From NCBI RefSeq assembly GCF_024397855.1, contig NZ_CP073343.1:2666001-2730000 (forward strand): DNA of 64,000 bases. The letters run 5' to 3'. Origin of the DNA: Marinomonas rhizomae. Lineage in GTDB: Bacteria > Pseudomonadota > Gammaproteobacteria > Pseudomonadales > Marinomonadaceae. The notes under the pieces were generated by a model, which saw only the letters and a program-made list of their open reading frames with translations, had not been told where the DNA came from and did no database searches. Made by a program: the position numbers and the translations under genes. Positions 57,507 to 64,000 of this stretch are shown here, one piece after another; the stretch's first letter is position 1; the number at the start of each line of letters is the position of its first letter.

Positions 57507-58802
57507 ATGTTAAATGTTCGTTCCGCTTTACTTCACAAAAAACCGGAAGCAAAAACGGTTACAAAGCTCACTTGCCTAGCGGCGATACTGCTTAGCAGTA
57601 CTGGTATCGCGCAAGCGGCAGATGGTTTATCTATTGAAAGTTGGCGTAGTGACGATGCTAACATCTGGTCAGATGTTATTATTCCAGCCTTCAACAAAAG
57701 TCACCCAGACACAAAAGTAAACTTCGCACCAACCCCTCCAACTGAATACAACTCGGCACTGCAGGCAAAGTTAAAAGCGGGTTCCGCTGGTGATTTAATC
57801 ACTTGCCGTCCATTCGATACCGCTCTCGACCTTTATAAAGATGGTTACCTAGCCAACTTAAATGATCTAAAAGGCCTCAAACAATTCTCCGATGTAGCGA
57901 AAAGTGCTTGGGTAACAGATGATGGTAAAGACCAATTCTGTATGCCTGTTGCGTCTGTTATTCACGGCTTTATTTACAATAAAGAAATATTTAAAGAACT
58001 GAATTTATCTATTCCTAAAACACGCGATGAATTTTTTAATACTCTGGATACCATCAAATCAGAAAGCCGTTACATACCACTAGCCATGGGGACTGCAGAC
58101 CAATGGGAAGCCGCCACAATGGGATTCCAGAACATTGGCCCGAACTATTGGGAAGGCGAAAAAGGTCGTAAGGCACTCTTAACAGGCGAAGAAAAGTTAA
58201 CTGACAAAGCCTATGTGGACACTTGGAAAGAACTGGCCGAGTGGAAACCGTATCTGGGCAGAGGTTTTGAAGCGCAAAAATATTCTGATTCACAAAACCT
58301 ATTTACTTTAGGTCGGGCAGCCATTTACCCAGCGGGCTCTTGGGACATTCAGACATTTAACAATCAGGCGGATTTTGAATTTGGCGCCTTCCCACCACCT
58401 GTGGCGAAATCAGGAGACACTTGTTACATAAGTGATCATACCGATATGGGGATTGGCATTAATGCGAACTCGACTAATAAAGAAGCCGCTAAAGTCTTCT
58501 TAAATTGGATGGCTAGCAAAGAATTCGCCACGCTTTATGCCAATGCGGTTCCAGGGTTCTTCCCATTGTCTAATCACCAAATCGACATCAAAGATCCTGT
58601 TGCACAAGAGTTTATGAGCTGGCGTCAGCAGTGCAAATCGACCATTCGTAACTCTTATCAAATCCTATCTCGTGGTACGCCAAATTTAGAGAACCAACTA
58701 TGGAACGTTAGTGCTCAGGTTATCAATGGCACCATGACACCAGAAGAAGCCGCCAAAGAAACACAGGACGGTTTGGAGCAATGGTACAAACCTCAGCAAT
58801 AA
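57507..58802 (+). CDS. sugar ABC transporter substrate-binding protein
   Basis: Periplasmic binding protein of family 1 (MalE/NgcE-like), 431 residues. Unusually long basic n-region before the signal hydrophobic core, cleavage after AQA. Conserved segments: IESWRSDDANIWSDVIIPAFNKSHPD, YNSALQAKLKAGSAGDLI, PYLGRGFEAQKYSDSQNLFTLGRAAIYPAGSWDI. Ligand is likely an amino sugar or chitooligosaccharide, judged only from the nag genes across the divergent promoter. GGAGAG precedes the start. Confidence 0.88.
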   Translation: MLNVRSALLHKKPEAKTVTKLTCLAAILLSSTGIAQAADGLSIESWRSDDANIWSDVIIPAFNKSHPDTKVNFAPTPPTEYNSALQAKLKAGSAGDLITCRPFDTALDLYKDGYLANLNDLKGLKQFSDVAKSAWVTDDGKDQFCMPVASVIHGFIYNKEIFKELNLSIPKTRDEFFNTLDTIKSESRYIPLAMGTADQWEAATMGFQNIGPNYWEGEKGRKALLTGEEKLTDKAYVDTWKELAEWKPYLGRGFEAQKYSDSQNLFTLGRAAIYPAGSWDIQTFNNQADFEFGAFPPPVAKSGDTCYISDHTDMGIGINANSTNKEAAKVFLNWMASKEFATLYANAVPGFFPLSNHQIDIKDPVAQEFMSWRQQCKSTIRNSYQILSRGTPNLENQLWNVSAQVINGTMTPEEAAKETQDGLEQWYKPQQ

Positions 58803-58817
58803 GTTAAACCCAACCCT

Positions 58818-58900
58818 GATCCTCTCCCATTGAAAATAAGGGGAGAGGATCATAACTCGCCTGCTCCTCCCCCTGCTAAGGGGGAGGCTGGGAGGGGGTT
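58818..58900. repeat. two GC-rich hairpins between binding-protein and permease genes
   Basis: First hairpin GATCCTCTCCC (58818-58828) with its exact inverse (58841-58851). Second CCTCCCCCT (58866-58874), GCTA loop, AGGGGGAGG (58879-58887), trailed by CTGGGAGGGGGTT. The second unit looks like a REP-type dispersed sequence common in proteobacterial genomes, from memory. Neither has a T-run, so they probably stabilise the upstream mRNA end rather than terminate fully. Confidence 0.75.
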
Positions 58901-58927
58901 AAGATTAATAACAATTTGAGATGAACT

Positions 58928-59863
58928 ATGACGCCATCCAACCAACATGACGAAAAGAAGCCTTTCCCATGGCACTTGGTGTTTTTCCTTGGGCCAGGAT
59001 TACTGATTTACGTTGTTTTCAGTGTTTACCCCTTACTCGATACACTCGTATTAAGCCTGTACAACGAGCAACAAGGACAAAGTAGCTTTGTTGGCCTGCA
59101 AAACTTTATCACCTTGATAACGGACGACACTTGGTCACAAGCTTTCTGGAATGCACTCGGCAATAACTTTAAATTTTTTGCGATTCATATGCTTGTACAA
59201 AACCCGATCGGTCTGCTTCTGGCAGTGTTATTAAGCGCACCAAAATTACGTCTCTCTGGCACTTATCGAACGCTCATTTTTATGCCGACTATGTTATCTG
59301 TGGTTATCATTGGGTTTGTTTGGCAGTTGTTATTAAGCCCTATCTGGGGAATTTCAGAAGACTTTCTTTATAACATTGGCCTTGGCCAATACTTCGATGC
59401 CTGGCTTGGCAAAGAAGGCAGCGCGCTAATTACTTTGGCCTTTATCTCCGTCTGGCAGTTTGTCGGTATTCCGATGATGTTGATCTACGCCACTTTGTTG
59501 AATATTCCTGACGATATTGTCGATGCCAGCGTGGTAGATGGTGCTAATTCATTCCAGACTTTTTGGCACATTAAATTGCCATTGATTTTACCGACCATCG
59601 CTATGGTGTCGATTTTGACTTTTGTGGCGAACTTTAATGCTTTTGAATTGATATACGCCGTGAAAGGCGCTCTTGCTGGCCCTAACTTCTCAACGGATTT
59701 AATGGGGACCTTCTTCTACCGAACCTTCTTTGGCTTCCAGCTACAACAAGGCAGCGCTTCCATGGGTGCCGCGGTGGCTACTCTGATGTTCTTAATCATT
59801 TTGGTGGGCGTTATGTTGTTCCTATTCTTTATTCAACGTCGCATTCAGCGATTCCAATTTTAA
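58928..59863 (+). CDS. sugar ABC transporter permease (MalF type)
   Basis: 311-residue inner-membrane permease with six helices and the EAA loop VDASVVDGANSFQTFWHIKLPLILP. Typical start FFLGPGLLIYVVFSVYPLLDTLVLSLY. Acts with the following permease and the ATPase. Confidence 0.93.
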   Translation: MTPSNQHDEKKPFPWHLVFFLGPGLLIYVVFSVYPLLDTLVLSLYNEQQGQSSFVGLQNFITLITDDTWSQAFWNALGNNFKFFAIHMLVQNPIGLLLAVLLSAPKLRLSGTYRTLIFMPTMLSVVIIGFVWQLLLSPIWGISEDFLYNIGLGQYFDAWLGKEGSALITLAFISVWQFVGIPMMLIYATLLNIPDDIVDASVVDGANSFQTFWHIKLPLILPTIAMVSILTFVANFNAFELIYAVKGALAGPNFSTDLMGTFFYRTFFGFQLQQGSASMGAAVATLMFLIILVGVMLFLFFIQRRIQRFQF

Positions 59864-59873
59864 GGAGGCTATG

Positions 59874-60737
59874 ATGAAACTATTAGATCGGCTTATGCCC
59901 TCCTCTGGAATAAGACAAGTCCCAAAAAGCGTCACGATACATGCCGTGTTATTGGCCTACACCGTAATTGCCCTTTTCCCAATTATTGTTGTTGTGATCA
60001 ATGCTTTTAAAGAACGTCGCGCTATTTTCCGCGACCCACTCGGCTTGCCAGACAGTGACTCCTTTACCTTGGTGGGCTTCCAACAAGTGCTATTGAGGTC
60101 TGACTTCGGTTTGTATTCGTGGAACAGCTTAGTTGTTACTATTTTGGCGGTTGGCTTAGTACTTTTACTGGGTGCTATGGCGGCTTGGGCACTGACGGAA
60201 TACAAATTCAAAGGCAACTTGCTGATTACCTTTTTGTTTGCCATGGGCATCATGATTCCCATTCGTTTGGGCACGGTAAGTATCTTAAGCCTGATGGTTA
60301 GCTTGGACCTTGTGAATACGCTTACTGCTCTGGTGTTGGTTTACATAGCCCAAGGCTTGCCGCTTGCTGTGTACATTTTGTCAGAGTTTGTACGCACTAT
60401 TCCGAAGGAACTTACCGAAGCTGCCCGTTGCGATTCCGTTAGCGAATATAAGATTTTCTTTTGTGTCATTTTGCCGCTACTAAAGCCCGCGATGGCAACC
60501 GTGGCTGTATTTACCATGATTCCGATTTGGAACGATTTATGGTTCCCGCTGATACTCGCTCCAGGTGAAGAAACTCGCACTATTACACTTGGCGTACAGC
60601 AATTTGTGGGGCAATACGTCACGGACTGGAACTCCGTATTATCCGCCTTAACCTTGGCGATCGTTCCTGTACTGATTCTATACACCATTTTTTCAAGACA
60701 ATTGATCCGCGGCTTAACCAGCGGAGCGGTCAAATAA
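59874..60737 (+). CDS. sugar ABC transporter permease (MalG type)
   Basis: 287-residue partner permease. EAA loop ELTEAARCDSVSEYKIFFCVILPLLKP and a NDLWFPLIL segment near the end are characteristic. Two consecutive ATGs occur; the second (59874) is 5 nt from GGAGG and the first only 2 nt, so the second is preferred. Confidence 0.93.
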   Translation: MKLLDRLMPSSGIRQVPKSVTIHAVLLAYTVIALFPIIVVVINAFKERRAIFRDPLGLPDSDSFTLVGFQQVLLRSDFGLYSWNSLVVTILAVGLVLLLGAMAAWALTEYKFKGNLLITFLFAMGIMIPIRLGTVSILSLMVSLDLVNTLTALVLVYIAQGLPLAVYILSEFVRTIPKELTEAARCDSVSEYKIFFCVILPLLKPAMATVAVFTMIPIWNDLWFPLILAPGEETRTITLGVQQFVGQYVTDWNSVLSALTLAIVPVLILYTIFSRQLIRGLTSGAVK

Positions 60738-60771
60738 TAGTTTATATCTTTGACCGTTGGAGGTTTATTTC

Positions 60772-61887
60772 ATGGCTAGTGTAAAACTGAACAATATTAA
60801 AAAACGCTTTGGGGATGTGGATGTACTGCATGGCATTGACCTCGATATCAAAGACGGTGAATTTGTCGTTTTGATCGGCGAGTCTGGTTGCGGAAAATCT
60901 ACCTTATTACGTTTACTGTCTGGATTAGAAGACATCACCGAAGGCGACTTATATATCGATGAAGAACGCGTTAATGGGCGCTCGCCAGCCAAACGTGGTA
61001 TTGCAATGGTGTTCCAATCTTATGCCTTGTATCCACATATGAATGTGTTCAAAAACATGGCGTTTGGCTTAAAAATCTCAGGGAAAGACAAACACTTTGT
61101 AAACAACAAGGTAATGGAAGCCGCAAAAAAGCTAAAGATTGATCATCTACTGGAACGATTACCTCGAGAGCTGTCAGGTGGCCAGCGCCAGCGTGTCGCC
61201 ATAGGCCGCGCCATTGTACGAGACCCGAAAGTCTTCTTATTTGATGAACCTTTATCTAACTTAGACGCTTCCTTACGGGTTCAAACACGTGTCGAACTTG
61301 GCAAACTTCATCAGGAACTAAAAGCCACCGTAGTGTATGTGACTCATGACCAAGTAGAAGCCATGACATTAGGTGATAAAATCGTCGTCATGAACAAGGG
61401 TCGTGTAGAACAAGTCGGAGCACCTTTGGACTTATATCACCACCCAAAAACACAATTTGTTGCCGCTTTTATTGGTTCGCCAAAGATGAACTTTTTAACC
61501 GCAAAAATCAGTCAACCTGACCCAGAGAACACGCAACTTGTGCTAGAATCCGGCCGCGCCATTCAGGCTGGCATTGATACGTCATCGCTAAACAAAGGCG
61601 ACATAGTGCAACTTGGATTACGACCAGAACATATTGCGCTCGAATGCGAACACAATACCGTTGAAGGCACAGTTACTTTGATAGAACACCTTGGCGAACT
61701 GTCCTATTTGTATGTCGATATCGGTCAGGAAGGCGAAATGGTGCTTAAAGTAGATGGCGATAATCAACACCAAGCAGGCGACAAAATCACCTTTGGCATT
61801 CAACCTAATCGACTGTATTTATTTGATCACCAAGGTAACGCCTTAACGAGGGTCAACGCCCATACGTCTGCGGCTATCCCCTTTTAA
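60772..61887 (+). CDS. sugar ABC transporter ATP-binding protein (MalK/UgpC type)
   Basis: 371-residue ATPase. Walker A GESGCGKST, signature LSGGQRQR, Walker B VFLFDEPLSNLDASLR, switch YVTHDQVEAMTLGD, and a C-terminal TOBE domain with LGLRPEHI. Start MASVKLNNIKKRFG chosen with TGGAGG 8 nt upstream. Completes the importer; may be shared with other sugar transporters as MsmX-like ATPases are. Confidence 0.93.
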   Translation: MASVKLNNIKKRFGDVDVLHGIDLDIKDGEFVVLIGESGCGKSTLLRLLSGLEDITEGDLYIDEERVNGRSPAKRGIAMVFQSYALYPHMNVFKNMAFGLKISGKDKHFVNNKVMEAAKKLKIDHLLERLPRELSGGQRQRVAIGRAIVRDPKVFLFDEPLSNLDASLRVQTRVELGKLHQELKATVVYVTHDQVEAMTLGDKIVVMNKGRVEQVGAPLDLYHHPKTQFVAAFIGSPKMNFLTAKISQPDPENTQLVLESGRAIQAGIDTSSLNKGDIVQLGLRPEHIALECEHNTVEGTVTLIEHLGELSYLYVDIGQEGEMVLKVDGDNQHQAGDKITFGIQPNRLYLFDHQGNALTRVNAHTSAAIPF

Positions 61888-61952
61888 CGCCGGAATACTT
61901 AGCCCTTAGCAATAACAAGTACGGGAACCCCTTCCCGTTCAGGACACTAACT

Positions 61953-62708
61953 ATGAACCAAAATCGCGTTAATGAGTTATTTGGTGCTGCCGATGCATTG
62001 AGAGAAAAAGGCATTCCTCTCTATATGCAGGTAAAAAAAGCTATTTTAGCGTCTATTTCTGCAGGTCGAGTGCTTGGCGGTGATACCCTTCCGCCTGAGC
62101 GTGATCTGGCTAAGTATCTTGACGTTTCACGCGTCACAGTGCGCCGCGCCATTGACGAGCTGGTAAAGGAAGACGTATTGACGCAACGCCAAGGCGCAGG
62201 AACCTTTGTCAGCGAGCGGGTTGAGCAACCACTCAACCACTTGCGTAGTTTTACCGAAGTCATGAAAGCTCGCGGCAAAGCCATTACATCAAAATGGCTG
62301 GATCGTTCTTTAGGAATGCCCCATGAAGATGAATGCAAAGCACTAAAATTATCTGCAGAACAAGAGGTAGTGCGTTTTTATCGTTTGCGTTACGCCGACG
62401 GCAAGCCCATGGCACTTGAGCTAGCAACGATTCCAAGCAATTACATTCTTAACCCTTTTGCGATGGAAGGGTCTCTGTACGATTTATTAGAGCAACAAGG
62501 CTGCCGCCCAGTTCGCGCATTCCAACGCCTTCGTGCCATTAGCATTGACGAACAGCGAGCCCAATTGCTCGATATCCCAGAACTTAGCGCTGTGCTTTAC
62601 ATTGAACGTACCGCCGTCACACAAAATGGTACACCCATTGAGTTTACGCGCTCATGGTTCCCTGGGGATTCCTATGATTTCGTGGCAGAAATTCATAACA
62701 CAATATAA
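61953..62708 (+). CDS. nagR: GntR/HutC-family regulator, NagR-like
   Basis: 251-residue regulator. GntR winged helix: IPLYMQVKKAILASISAGRV, LPPERDLAKYLDVSRVTVRRAIDELV, QRQGAGTFVSERV; then a UTRA effector domain with LRSFTEVMKARGK, VVRFYRLRYADGKPMALE and ending PIEFTRSWFPGDSYDFV. UTRA domains of this group bind GlcNAc-6-P or GlcN-6-P. Position in the nag locus supports repression of both nag operons. The gene symbol is by analogy. Confidence 0.82.
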   Translation: MNQNRVNELFGAADALREKGIPLYMQVKKAILASISAGRVLGGDTLPPERDLAKYLDVSRVTVRRAIDELVKEDVLTQRQGAGTFVSERVEQPLNHLRSFTEVMKARGKAITSKWLDRSLGMPHEDECKALKLSAEQEVVRFYRLRYADGKPMALELATIPSNYILNPFAMEGSLYDLLEQQGCRPVRAFQRLRAISIDEQRAQLLDIPELSAVLYIERTAVTQNGTPIEFTRSWFPGDSYDFVAEIHNTI

Positions 62709-62734
62709 TCAATATTTATCCATTAGAACGCAGG

Positions 62735-62768
62735 AAGGCTTCCTACGCTAAAGTAGAAAGCCTTTTTT
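62735..62768. terminator. terminator after the GntR gene
   Basis: Stem AAGGCTTCCTAC (62735-62746) with GTAGAAAGCCTT (62753-62764), one internal mismatch, GCTAAA loop, then a T-run. Confidence 0.88.
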
Positions 62769-62795
62769 CTAGGGTTTGGTTTATCAAAAAGCCTG

Positions 62796-64000
62796 CTATT
62801 TTTCTTCTTTTGCTTTAGCTAACAACAAAAACCGCTTATGGATTTTTCGTGTCGCAAACCACACACTGCCAACCACAAGAGGCACTGACAAACCAATTAC
62901 TAGGCTTTTATCAAAACTCACACCCTTGTCATATACCGCTTCAATCAAGAACTTTAGCAGACCCACACTGTAGTAACTTATTGCAGCGACTGACAGACCT
63001 TCAACCGTATGTTGCATAGCAAGCTGAATCTTTGAGCGACGATCCATAGAGGTAAGCAGTTGTTGATTCTGCGATTGAATCGACATTTCTACTTGGGTGC
63101 GCATCATGTCTGACACTCTGTCGATTCGTGTCGAAAGACTTTCCAAATGATTACCAGCCGTATTACAAGTCCTCACGGCTGGCGTTAAGCGACGAGTCAT
63201 AAATTCGGTAATGGTTAAATGACCAGATACTTCGTCTTCTTTTAACTCATTCAAGCGTTTTAAAACTAATTCGTGATACGCCCTTGTGGCACTGAATCGA
63301 AAAGACGTTTTAGAACGAGTCGCTTCAACCCAAGCAGCCATATCGATTAGCTCACTCAACAACGCTTGTTCATCAAGTGGCTCTGTTGCATCTGACAAGC
63401 TGGCGGTGGTTTGCGCTAATTCTTCGTCCATCGCAACCAGTTCGGCGTTGTACTTACGAGCCATGGGCAAAGCCAATAACGCCATCAGACGATAGGTTTC
63501 TATTTCGACTACGCGCTGAACCATACGGCCTAACTGACTATCACTCATGCGTTTGTTATAAATCAAAAAACGGCCACAACCATCGCTGTGTAGTTGAAAG
63601 GTCGTCCACACCTGAGCATCGCCATTATGAGGGCGACTACCAACCAGACGCATGCCTTCAAAATGACTTTTAACGAGCGCCAAATCTGGTTCAGGAATGG
63701 TTCTAGCATCTTCAACAGCCACGTGAAAAGCGGCAATGGTAATGCCAGGCATACTTGATAACCATTCAATGGGTAAATTAGCCAAGGCATTTTGATCAAA
63801 AATACCGAATACTGAATCAGCATTAGTACAGATAATCATGTAAGAGATGAACTCAAGGTGCTTATCACGGCGAACCGTGAAAGGACCAAAATCTACCTCA
63901 AAACACACACTGTCTTTTTCTGGTGGTGCACCATTAAAATGATTATACAGTGAACAAAAATGTTCGAACTCTGCTTGTTTTTGGTCTGGCCTAACGATAA
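62796..64000 (-). CDS. DUF3422 family membrane protein (5' end beyond window)
   Basis: At least 401 residues visible, open to the right edge of the window. The frame continues upstream of its first internal GTG as PDQKQAEFEHFCSLYNHFNG, so the N terminus is off the window. It matches the DUF3422 family layout: a mixed N-terminal domain (DFGPFTVRRDKHLEFISY), a central helical part (RVVEIETYRLMALLALPMARKYNAEL, then a likely coiled coil near LESLSTRIDRVSDMMRTQVEMSIQSQNQQLL) and two C-terminal membrane helices. Function unknown. Convergent with the GntR gene. Confidence 0.82.
   Translation of the reverse strand, partial: IVRPDQKQAEFEHFCSLYNHFNGAPPEKDSVCFEVDFGPFTVRRDKHLEFISYMIICTNADSVFGIFDQNALANLPIEWLSSMPGITIAAFHVAVEDARTIPEPDLALVKSHFEGMRLVGSRPHNGDAQVWTTFQLHSDGCGRFLIYNKRMSDSQLGRMVQRVVEIETYRLMALLALPMARKYNAELVAMDEELAQTTASLSDATEPLDEQALLSELIDMAAWVEATRSKTSFRFSATRAYHELVLKRLNELKEDEVSGHLTITEFMTRRLTPAVRTCNTAGNHLESLSTRIDRVSDMMRTQVEMSIQSQNQQLLTSMDRRSKIQLAMQHTVEGLSVAAISYYSVGLLKFLIEAVYDKGVSFDKSLVIGLSVPLVVGSVWFATRKIHKRFLLLAKAKEEK

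Overview
The window looks like chromosome from a marine, Oceanospirillales-type gammaproteobacterium, with Marinomonas as the best guess. This rests on a complete sodium-pumping nqr operon, the sodium/proton antiporter NhaB, AT-leaning codon use, and gammaproteobacterial gene orders such as mltD/gloB/yafS/rnhA/dnaQ and mfd-csiV. The naming is inference from gene content and protein resemblance, since no database was searched. I see no rRNA, tRNA, CRISPR array, prophage or intact transposase gene.

Layout. 1-5824: nqrABCDEF on the minus strand, with nqrF cut by the window edge. 6268-10860: folX, mfd and csiV. 10976-11260: a 277-bp IS5-type MITE with a TTAA duplication, placed exactly at the stop codon of sohB. 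12.5-18.6 kb: nhaB, then the dnaQ-rnhA-yafS-like cluster divergent from gloB-mltD. 18.7-23.3 kb: ppnP, a GcvA-like LysR regulator with no canonical start codon, a DEAD-box helicase, a DUF1285 protein and a MetF-like protein. 23.3-26.0 kb: LPS genes (GT9 glycosyltransferase, Kdo kinase, lipid A acyltransferase). 26.1-32.7 kb: a flavin oxidoreductase, the cis/trans fatty acid isomerase Cti, an unknown acidic protein, yacL, ylqF and acpH. Between ylqF and acpH lies a candidate FNR-controlled small RNA.

32.9-39.6 kb: a dipeptide-type ABC transporter operon with its own LysR regulator, interrupted by a 143-bp palindromic repeat that supplies the ribosome binding site of the first ATPase gene. 39.6-49.2 kb: a CHASE-GGDEF-EAL protein with a degenerate GGDEF motif, dbpA, a VanZ-like protein, guaD, a 53-aa membrane protein missed by length cut-offs, a Bcr-type efflux pump with a TetR regulator, and a GAF-GGDEF cyclase. 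49.4-52.6 kb: trpB-trpA of unusual sequence behind a 15-bp-arm palindrome, then a ParD-like protein followed by a methionine aminopeptidase, with a second strong palindrome over their promoter. 52.6-54.4 kb: a fasciclin lipoprotein, a Tat-exported MsrB and a cold-shock protein with a long leader.

54.4-62.7 kb is an amino-sugar utilisation locus: nagA-nagK-nagB divergent from a sugar ABC importer (binding protein, two permeases, ATPase) and a GntR regulator. Import, kinase, deacetylase and deaminase form a route from GlcNAc or a chitin-derived sugar to fructose-6-phosphate. The right edge cuts a DUF3422 membrane protein.

The most promising undescribed items are the FNR-type small RNA (about 32022-32156), the ParD-like/Map pair with its operator, and the ATT-start LysR gene.
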